From Actinomycetota bacterium (lineage in GTDB: Bacteria > Actinomycetota > Acidimicrobiia > IMCC26256 > JAENVU01): a DNA stretch of 38,775 nucleotides. Below the pieces are notes generated by a model. That model saw only the letters and a list, made by a program, of their open reading frames with translations, was not told where the DNA came from and made no database searches. Location: the NCBI GenBank assembly GCA_016870395.1, contig VGBT01000022.1:1-38775 (forward strand), read 5' to 3'. Below, one piece after another: positions 33,433-38,775 of the stretch (positions are counted from its first letter, which is position 1; every line of letters starts with the position of its first letter). The position numbers and the translations under genes were made by a program.

Positions 33433-33606
33433 GCCTCGGGCCCGGCCGCCCGGACCCGAGGGCGACGGCCGGCGCCGCCAGGGCGAGCCGGCACGGCGGG
33501 AAGCTGTCGTTGGTCGGGCGCGACAACGCGGGCTCCAAGGGTCGGCGGCCGGATGGCTCCGGTACCGGACGTGCATCGGCCGACTGGTCTCCCCCAGGTA
33601 GCCGGC

Positions 33607-34839
33607 TCAGCGGCCGCGCTGGCGGCGCCACGCGAGGTTGCGGTTGCGCTTGCGCCACATCGGGTCGTCCATCGCGTGCACATCGGCACTCTCGGCGAGC
33701 GATGCCGCCTCGGCCAGGAGCTCGTCGCCACGGCTCGACTGCGGAGCCGCGGACAGCAGCAGGTCGCGGATCCCCAGCATCTTGTTGCTGCCCGCCTCGT
33801 AGTCACCGTCGTCGAAATCTGCGATGGCTTCGTTGCGTGCCCGGGCCGCGCGCAGCAGCCAGATCTCGTCGTTGACCTCTGCGTCGAGCTCGGCGACCGC
33901 GGCCTCGTCTGCGCTCACCAGGTTGACCGTCACGGGAAGCGTGAGCTCGTGCGCGGCGACCTCGTCGCCCACCGCCACGTACCGCAGGACCACGTCGGCG
34001 ATCCTGGCGGGACCGAGCGCGGCGAGCTGCGGCACGTGCATCGCGAACACCAGCCGGCGGCGCTCCCCGCCGAACGCGTCGCCGAGCTGCGCCTGTGCAC
34101 CACCCGGCACCTCGACGATCGGGTAGTCGTTGAGGACGCCGAGGAGCTCGACGCTCTCCGCCGGGCGGATCTCGACGCTGACGTTCTGCGCGACGAGCGT
34201 CGCCAGCCCCTCGAACTCCTCGGCGAAGATCCCGGGCGCGTCCTCGGGGCTCGCCGCGAAGTAGGTGTTGCCGTTGGAGTGCTCGGCGATCGCCGTGAGC
34301 AGCTCCTCGTCGAAGCCTTCGCCGAAACCGACGGTCGTGGTGCCGGCACGCGCCCTGGTGCCGGCGGCGATCTGCTCGAGCTGGGTCCGGTCGGTGATGC
34401 CCTCGTTGGCCTGACCGTCGGTGAGCAGCAGCACACGCCGGACGCCGTCACCACTCGCCCGGTTGAGCTCCTCGAGGCCCTTGAGCCAGCCGCCCGACAG
34501 GTTGGTGAGCCCTCGAGCGTCGATCGTCGCGATCGCGGCCGCGAGCCGAGCGGGGTCGGCCGGGGCGAGGGGGGCGACGAGCTCGACCTCGTCGTCGAAC
34601 GCGACCAGCGCCAGCTCGTCGGTCGGGCGCAAGTGGGATGCGAGGAACCGCGCCGCGTCGCGGGCCGCGGCGAGCTTGTCGCCCTGCATGGAGCCCGAGC
34701 GGTCGACGACGAGCGCCAGGTGCAGCGGGGCCCGGTCGGTCGGCGGCGCGGCCGGAGCGTCGAGCTCCAGCATGCAGTGCACGTCGTGCTCACCCTCAAC
34801 GGCGAGCAGCTGATGATCGAAGCGGATGTTCGTGTGCAT
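33607..34839 (-). CDS. VWA-domain protein
   Basis: A 410-residue von Willebrand factor A protein. The metal-ion-dependent adhesion site is complete: VVDRSGSM (DxSxS, residues 46-50), LTNLSGGWLKGLEEL (the Thr) and LLLTDGQANEG (the Asp). The domain is flanked by an N-terminal beta segment and a C-terminal region (~210-400) similar to the VIT/inter-alpha-trypsin-inhibitor-like bacterial VWA proteins, ending with a helical charged tail. No signal peptide, so it is cytoplasmic. The start ATG at 34839 has GGAG and a PafBC-type promoter 29 nt upstream. It is immediately downstream of the two-nuclease operon on the same strand. Confidence 0.87.
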   Translation of the reverse strand: MHTNIRFDHQLLAVEGEHDVHCMLELDAPAAPPTDRAPLHLALVVDRSGSMQGDKLAAARDAARFLASHLRPTDELALVAFDDEVELVAPLAPADPARLAAAIATIDARGLTNLSGGWLKGLEELNRASGDGVRRVLLLTDGQANEGITDRTQLEQIAAGTRARAGTTTVGFGEGFDEELLTAIAEHSNGNTYFAASPEDAPGIFAEEFEGLATLVAQNVSVEIRPAESVELLGVLNDYPIVEVPGGAQAQLGDAFGGERRRLVFAMHVPQLAALGPARIADVVLRYVAVGDEVAAHELTLPVTVNLVSADEAAVAELDAEVNDEIWLLRAARARNEAIADFDDGDYEAGSNKMLGIRDLLLSAAPQSSRGDELLAEAASLAESADVHAMDDPMWRKRNRNLAWRRQRGR

Positions 34840-34867
34840 GGTGTCTCCTCGCGAAGCGATCACAGCC

Positions 34868-34890
34868 ATTCTGCGGAGGGGGTCGGACAA
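34868..34890 (-). promoter_or_regulatory. PafBC-type promoter before the VWA gene
   Basis: On the minus strand TTGTCCGAC (34882-34890), 8 nt beginning CCC, then CAGAAT (34868-34873). It is placed in the 58-bp gap after the PGN_0703-like gene, so the VWA gene can be transcribed on its own. Confidence 0.55.
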
Positions 34891-34897
34891 TGACGGG

Positions 34898-35938
34898 TCA
34901 GCTCCACGCGAGGTGCCGGTACCGGTCCTTCAGCTCGGTGCTCGTCGGCGCGTCGTCGGCCACGATCCGCGCCGTGTCGAGCCACACGAAGCGATCGGGC
35001 TCGAGGAGCAGCGCCCGCCAGAGGTCGAGCACGTGCGTGAAGGGCGCGTGGCGTCCGGGCAGGACCACGTCGCGGAGCACCGGCGTCGCGAACGACGACC
35101 AGAGCGCGACGTTCGCGCCCGGCGCGGCGTAGACGAGGCGCACCCGATCCGCGTCGAGCTCGCCGGCCAGCTCCATCTCGTGAGCCAGCATCTGCTGGCG
35201 CAGCAGCTGGTAGAAGGGCTCGACGAACAGGTCGGTCAGGCCGAGCACGTCGGTGCGAACGACACGGTCCCAGAGCGGCGCGTATCGCCCGCGGCGCGTC
35301 GCCGTAGCGGACGGCGTCGGATCGGGGTGCGGTGCCGGGTACCGCTCGGTGTACTTCCACTCGACGAGCGCGATCTCGACGGTGCCGTCGGGAGCCCGGT
35401 AGCGGAGAGCCGCGTCGGCGCTGGTGGTGTTGGCGCCGCGCGTCCGCTGCTTGCCGCCGCCTTCTCCCAGGTAGTCGTGCAGGCCGATCCACTCGAACAC
35501 GAGGTGGTCGTCGGGTGCGCCGGGATCGGCGAACGGAAGGACCTCCGCGATCGGCAGCACGCTTCCGAAGATCACGCGCAACGCGTCGGGATCGTTCACG
35601 AGCGGGGCGAGGACGTTGACGCACTGGACCTGCGAGTCGCGCAGGTGGTTGCTCGGCCCCTCCTTCGTGCCGTCGTGCCAACGGATGCCCAGCTCCCGGA
35701 AGCGGCCGAGCGCGACGTCGCGGGCGTCGGGCAGGAGGTTGTAGTGCGCGAGGTGGATCGGGAGGCACACGTCGTAGCAGGGGCCGTTCGGACGCCCGGC
35801 ATACGGCGAAGCGGGACACACAAGACCGTGCAGCGTCGGCGTGCGCGCCTTCCAGGCCACGAGCGCGGCGTTCGCCACATCAGCGAACGCGGGGAGCGGC
35901 GCAGCACTCACCGGCGGCGTGGCCGGGAAATCGGGCAT
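34898..35938 (-). CDS. PD-(D/E)XK nuclease-like protein (PGN_0703-type)
   Basis: A 346-residue putative restriction-like endonuclease. The core reads HLRDSQVQCVNVLAPLV (~98-114), DDHLVFEW (Glu149), NTTSADAALRYRAPDGTVEIALVEWKYTE (Asp175, Glu193-x-Lys195), the E...D...ExK pattern of PD-(D/E)XK enzymes. The DSQ..C.N box and the spacing recall the PGN_0703 family of putative restriction endonucleases. The C-terminal 130 residues (FVEPFYQLLRQQMLAHEMELAGELDADRVRLVYAAP) are helical. No methyltransferase partner is in the window. The ATG at 35938 is preferred over the GTG at 35944 for its spacing from AAAGGA. Confidence 0.72.
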   Translation of the reverse strand: MPDFPATPPVSAAPLPAFADVANAALVAWKARTPTLHGLVCPASPYAGRPNGPCYDVCLPIHLAHYNLLPDARDVALGRFRELGIRWHDGTKEGPSNHLRDSQVQCVNVLAPLVNDPDALRVIFGSVLPIAEVLPFADPGAPDDHLVFEWIGLHDYLGEGGGKQRTRGANTTSADAALRYRAPDGTVEIALVEWKYTERYPAPHPDPTPSATATRRGRYAPLWDRVVRTDVLGLTDLFVEPFYQLLRQQMLAHEMELAGELDADRVRLVYAAPGANVALWSSFATPVLRDVVLPGRHAPFTHVLDLWRALLLEPDRFVWLDTARIVADDAPTSTELKDRYRHLAWS

Positions 35939-35958
35939 GGTCACGGTCCTTTGCCAGA

Positions 35959-36078
35959 TCAGAGGAAGAGGAGCAGGGGCACAAGGAGGAGGATGGCGAG
36001 CACGAGGAACACGGGTAGCAGGATCAGCGCGACCCCGATGATGATCACGACGCCCACGATCACCCGTAGCGCATCCAT
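35959..36078 (-). CDS. 39-aa hydrophobic membrane peptide
   Basis: ATG at 36078 with a GGAGG site 7 nt upstream. After MDALR the peptide is almost entirely hydrophobic: VIVGVVIIIGVALILLPVFL, then a continuous Val/Ile/Leu run to the TGA at 35959. It sits 19 bp after one nuclease gene and 20 bp before the next, within the same operon. It could be a toxin-like, regulatory or membrane-anchoring subunit. Its conservation across relatives is the key test. Confidence 0.65.
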   Translation of the reverse strand: MDALRVIVGVVIIIGVALILLPVFLVLAILLLVPLLLFL

Positions 36079-36097
36079 GGGTCCCGCCTCCGCCCCG

Positions 36098-37354
36098 CTA
36101 ATCGTCGGCCTCGGCGAGCTCGTCGGCCACCGCGTCGAGGGCGTCCTGGACCTCCGACGTCAGCGAACCGAGCTGCTCGGAAGCCTGGTCGATGCTCTTC
36201 TTCGCATTCGTGTGGAACCGCTTGATCGCGCTCGACCGGTCGATCGCGCGGCGGGCGTCCTCGATCAGCGCCGCCACTCGCTCCAGGTCGACGTCGTCGG
36301 CGCCCGCTCCCGCGCACTCGCGCCGCACGATCCAACGGGCCCACATGTAGGCGAGCCGCAGCGCTGCGTCGTCGTGGCCGTCGGCGTCGAGCACGACGAT
36401 CGCCCGGTTGCCGCTGTGGTGGAACGGCACCGACGTCGGGGCCTGCTCCTGTGTGGTGAACACCGCGATCGCCGCCAGGGCGTCGCGGTTCTCCAGCGCG
36501 TCGTCGAGCTCCGCGAGCGTCTTGCGCATGTTGAGCTTCTGGTTCTTCGCCTCGAGCACGAAGCACCCCTCGACGCCGTGCGTGTCGTCGAGGCAGAGGG
36601 TCACGACCTCGTCGCCCTTCTGCGTGCCGGCCGCGCCGCGTTCGGTGCCGACCCGGTCGGCCACGTCGCCGTGCGCGGCGGCGACCCGACCGACCACGGC
36701 GTGCAGCACCTCCTCGAACGTGAAGCCCTTGCCCGTCGTGAGCTCGAGCACGGGCGCGACGGCGTCCTGCACCGCGATCCGCTCCGACAGATCCTGCACG
36801 TCCTTGCGGACCTCGCCGAGCCGTTCGGAGAGCTCGCGCACCACGCCGCGCTGGAGCTGGGCGAGCGGAGCCTCCTCGTCGTCGACCGACACCAGCTTGC
36901 GCACGGCGGCGACCTGCTGCTCGCGCGCCTCGGCGAGCACGTTCTCGAGCAGCGCGATCACGCTGCGCTTCGAGTCGGGGTCGAAGGTGGTCCCGAGCAG
37001 CGCCTCGAGCTCGTCACGGTGCGCGCCCAGCGCGGCCGTGAGCGATCCGTCCTCCGCGTCGAGCAACCCAGCCGCGGTCTCGGCGATCTGGCTGACCGCC
37101 TGCTCCACCGACTCGTCGAACTGCGCGCTCATCGCGTCGAAGCGCTTCTCGACGATGTGCGCGTCGACCGTCGCGTTCACCGCGCTCAAGGCGAGCGCGC
37201 CGACACGCAGGCACATGCGGGTGCCCTCCTCCGGGTCGTCGGCCTCGCACACGAACCGGACCACACCCGGGTCGGTCTCGGTGAGCTCGTGGACGTAGAG
37301 CGTCCCGTCGACGACGGTGACGGCCTCGGGCTCGATGGGGGAAGTCGCGATCAT
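36098..37354 (-). CDS. Coiled-coil protein with PD-(D/E)XK nuclease domain (RmuC/DUF2130-like)
   Basis: A 418-residue protein. Residues ~70-200 are a long predicted coiled coil (FDESVEQAVSQIAETAAGLL, VRELSERLGEVRKDVQDLSERIAVQD). Residues ~205-320 look like a PD-(D/E)XK nuclease: GKGFTFEEVLHAVV (Glu214), QKGDEVVTL (Asp248), CFVLEAKNQKLNM (Glu268-x-Lys270). A helical C terminus (RAIDRSSAIKRFHTNAKKSI) follows. Coiled coil plus nuclease recalls RmuC and DUF2130 proteins, linked to DNA rearrangement or defence. It heads the operon with the 39-aa peptide and the PGN_0703-like gene. The ATG at 37354 has GAGGAG, and a PafBC-type promoter lies 28 nt upstream. Confidence 0.75.
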   Translation of the reverse strand: MIATSPIEPEAVTVVDGTLYVHELTETDPGVVRFVCEADDPEEGTRMCLRVGALALSAVNATVDAHIVEKRFDAMSAQFDESVEQAVSQIAETAAGLLDAEDGSLTAALGAHRDELEALLGTTFDPDSKRSVIALLENVLAEAREQQVAAVRKLVSVDDEEAPLAQLQRGVVRELSERLGEVRKDVQDLSERIAVQDAVAPVLELTTGKGFTFEEVLHAVVGRVAAAHGDVADRVGTERGAAGTQKGDEVVTLCLDDTHGVEGCFVLEAKNQKLNMRKTLAELDDALENRDALAAIAVFTTQEQAPTSVPFHHSGNRAIVVLDADGHDDAALRLAYMWARWIVRRECAGAGADDVDLERVAALIEDARRAIDRSSAIKRFHTNAKKSIDQASEQLGSLTSEVQDALDAVADELAEADD

Positions 37355-37381
37355 GGATTCCGCTCCTCGCTCGGTGCCCAC

Positions 37382-37404
37382 AGCGTCTCCCAGGGGTGCG
37401 ACAA
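37382..37404 (-). promoter_or_regulatory. PafBC-type promoter of the two-nuclease operon
   Basis: On the minus strand TTGTCGCAC (37396-37404), 8 nt beginning CCC, then GACGCT (37382-37387). The -35 half is the best match of the set to TTGTCRGTG, while the -10 half lacks the leading T. Predicted transcription start is about 20 nt before the ATG. Confidence 0.5.
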
Positions 37405-37469
37405 CAACGTCCGGCCCAGGTCCTTTCCGCAGGTCAGGCCTCCGCGATCTCCTGACGCACGCGGCGATC

Positions 37470-37492
37470 GTGTCCGACCCCGGGGGCATGCT
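37470..37492 (+). promoter_or_regulatory. PafBC-type promoter, leaderless, before the TY-Chap-like gene
   Basis: GTGTCCGAC (37470-37478), 8 nt (CCCGGGGG), then CATGCT (37487-37492), followed by 7 nt to the ATG at 37500. It favours 37500 over the ATG at 37488, which lies inside the -10 box. Confidence 0.45.
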
Positions 37493-37499
37493 GACCGGC

Positions 37500-37988
37500 A
37501 TGGGTTGCACCGACTTCGACTGCGACATCGAGTTTCCCCCGACGCTCACGGCCACCTCGCCCCTCGCGCTCTTCGAGGAGCTGCGTGGCGTCGTCGAGCG
37601 CTGCCTCGCACATGGCGACTGCTTCTTCATCGTGGAATCGGAGGTGGTGCACCGCTACGTACAGGGCCTCGTCGACGACGACGGGCTCGTGCTCGAGTCG
37701 GTGAGCAACACGTCGCTCGGCAACGAGTGCGCCACCGAGCACGGCCTGAGCGCCGAGGACCAGCGCCATCTCGCCCGGCTCGGCTGGGCGCCACCCGACG
37801 AGCGCAACCCGAACTGGTTCCGCCACCTCGACGCCGACGCGCACCACCCGGCCGCGCTCGCGGCGGAGATCCTCGTGCGCACCCTGCTCGAGGTGCACCG
37901 GGCCGAGCCACCGGACCTCGACCTGATCGTGTGCCATGCCGCCGAGCCCGCCGAGCGCGTGCCCGTCGGCGCCGACCCGAACCGCTGA
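37500..37988 (+). CDS. TY-Chap-like (YbjN/T3SS-chaperone-like) protein
   Basis: A 162-residue protein resembling the actinobacterial TY-Chap N-terminal domain: ALFEELRGVVERCLAHGDCFFIVESE, LESVSNTSLGNE, LSAEDQRHLARLGWAPPDERNPNWFRHL and AAEILVRTLLEVHRAEPPDLDL. Such domains are proposed peptide-binding chaperones related to type III secretion chaperones and YbjN. The client is unknown. It is divergent from the nuclease operon, with a promoter in the same class. Start 37500 is set by that promoter. Confidence 0.6.
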   Translation: MGCTDFDCDIEFPPTLTATSPLALFEELRGVVERCLAHGDCFFIVESEVVHRYVQGLVDDDGLVLESVSNTSLGNECATEHGLSAEDQRHLARLGWAPPDERNPNWFRHLDADAHHPAALAAEILVRTLLEVHRAEPPDLDLIVCHAAEPAERVPVGADPNR

Positions 37989-38018
37989 TGCGGCGCCCGC
38001 GGCACCGCGGCGGGCGCG

Positions 38019-38041
38019 ATGTCCGACCCCCTGGGTACGGT
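38019..38041 (+). promoter_or_regulatory. PafBC-type promoter, leaderless, before the HD gene
   Basis: ATGTCCGAC (38019-38027), 8 nt (CCCCTGGG), then TACGGT (38036-38041), followed by 6 nt to the GTG at 38048. It is the most complete example of the shared promoter layout in the window. Confidence 0.6.
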
Positions 38042-38047
38042 GCCGGC

Positions 38048-38775
38048 GTGAGCAATGACGAGCACGCGACGGACAACGGCGAGATGACCCGGCTGACGGA
38101 GCAGTTCGAGGCCGGGCTGCACCTGGCGATCGACCTGCACCGCAAGCAGGCCCGCAAGGCCACGACGATTCCGTACGTCTCGCACCTGCTCGGCGTCGCA
38201 TCCCTCGTGCTCGACGACGGCGGCACCGAGGAGGAGGCCGTCGCCGGCCTGCTCCACGACGCCATCGAGGACTGCCACGCGACCCGCGAGGAGTTCTGCG
38301 CAGCGCTGGGAGTCGAGCCGGGCGAGCGGGTCTACGCGATCGTCGAGGCATGCACGGACGGCCTCGACGAGCCGGTGGAGCGCGACGCCGACTCGTGGTG
38401 GGAGCGCAAGTCGACCTACCTCGCGCAGCTGCAAACGGCACCCCGAGCCGCGCTGCGGGTGGCCGCGGCCGACAAGCTCCACAACGCGCGTGCGATCCTC
38501 ACCGACCTGCGCGAGCACGGGCCGGTCGTCTGGGAACGCTTCAACGCGGACGCCACCATGAAGCTCTGGTACTACCGATCCGCCGCGGCGCTGATCCTCG
38601 AACGCCACCCGGGCGCCCTCGCCACCGAGCTCGCCGCCACCGTCGCCGAGATCGCCCGCGTCGTCGACCAGCACGCCGAAGCCGAGCTCGACGACGACGT
38701 CGTCCCGGCGGTGTTCGACTGCTTCATCGGCGGCTACATGGGAACGTCGTATCGCGTGCACCTCGACGGCGAGGT
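38048..38775 (+). CDS. RelA/SpoT-type HD-domain hydrolase, 3' end outside window
   Basis: At least 242 residues from a GTG at 38048, with no stop before the window edge. The HD domain has the SpoT/MESH1 layout: LHRKQARKATTIPYVSHLLGVASLVLDDGG, EEEAVAGLLHDAIED (the HD dyad), and later VAAADKLHNARAILTDLREHGPVVWERF with the second Asp. These enzymes hydrolyse (p)ppGpp-type alarmones or related nucleotides. Here the visible residues are followed by an extra segment (FDCFIGGYMGTSYRVHL) that could start a second domain. Nearby nuclease genes make a role in nucleotide-based defence possible but unproven. Leaderless start on a PafBC-type promoter. Confidence 0.8.
   Translation, partial: MSNDEHATDNGEMTRLTEQFEAGLHLAIDLHRKQARKATTIPYVSHLLGVASLVLDDGGTEEEAVAGLLHDAIEDCHATREEFCAALGVEPGERVYAIVEACTDGLDEPVERDADSWWERKSTYLAQLQTAPRAALRVAAADKLHNARAILTDLREHGPVVWERFNADATMKLWYYRSAAALILERHPGALATELAATVAEIARVVDQHAEAELDDDVVPAVFDCFIGGYMGTSYRVHLDGE

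Overview
The window is a very GC-rich stretch (about 70% by eye, not computed) from a high-GC actinobacterium. An acidimicrobial lineage is my best guess. The case rests on gene content: F420-type split-barrel and Ddn-like enzymes, a DUF222/HNH endonuclease with an actinobacterial LexA box, a pair of PafB/PafC-like WYL regulators, TANNNT-type -10 elements, and many leaderless-looking starts in which the -10 box ends only 6-9 nt before the ATG or GTG.

Left part (1-17.4 kb) is metabolic. It holds a TPR-like protein with a perfect 66-bp tandem repeat, an acyl-CoA synthetase translationally coupled to an unusual NYN-RNase/S1/histone-tail protein, a persulfide-dioxygenase-like MBL-rhodanese gene plus a separate rhodanese, a CaiB-type CoA transferase, a secreted PKD-like protein, and a three-gene glycerol-3-phosphate/ether-lipid unit (glpD, an alkyl-DHAP-synthase-like flavoprotein and an FGGY kinase). 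A cyclopropane-fatty-acid-synthase remnant and a BcsA-like glycosyltransferase with a PilZ domain follow. Many genes here are visibly broken. At least seven nonsense codons interrupt otherwise well-conserved reading frames, mostly where Trp or Gln is expected, and several genes carry frameshifting internal deletions. The same kind of damage recurs at 16.9-18.4 kb and 27.0-27.9 kb. It is either ongoing gene decay or assembly error.

Middle part (17.5-27 kb) holds a polyketide-cyclase-like protein, a truncated F420-type protein, a complete ABC-2 exporter (ATPase and two permeases), a Thr/Asp-rich exported protein divergent from a His-rich membrane protein with a strong dyad between them, and several stand-alone small enzymes (split-barrel oxidases, crotonase, Ddn-like, SnoaL-like and GNAT).

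Right part (28-38.8 kb) looks like a DNA-damage or defence region. It contains an NYN/PIN-like protein divergent from the PafB/PafC-like pair, a zinc-ribbon protein, the LexA-box-controlled DUF222/HNH nuclease, a VWA protein, and a compact operon of a coiled-coil PD-(D/E)XK nuclease, a 39-aa hydrophobic protein and a second PD-(D/E)XK (PGN_0703-like) nuclease. A TY-Chap-like protein is divergent from that operon, followed by a RelA/SpoT-type HD hydrolase cut by the window edge. Six promoters here share a 23-bp architecture (TGTCSSAC, 8 nt starting CCC, then NANNNT) that resembles the PafBC-dependent RecA-NDp promoter of mycobacteria. Together with the LexA box and the PafBC-like pair, this suggests a damage-inducible regulon that includes a candidate undescribed nuclease/VWA system. 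No rRNA, tRNA, CRISPR array, IS element or phage structural gene was recognised.
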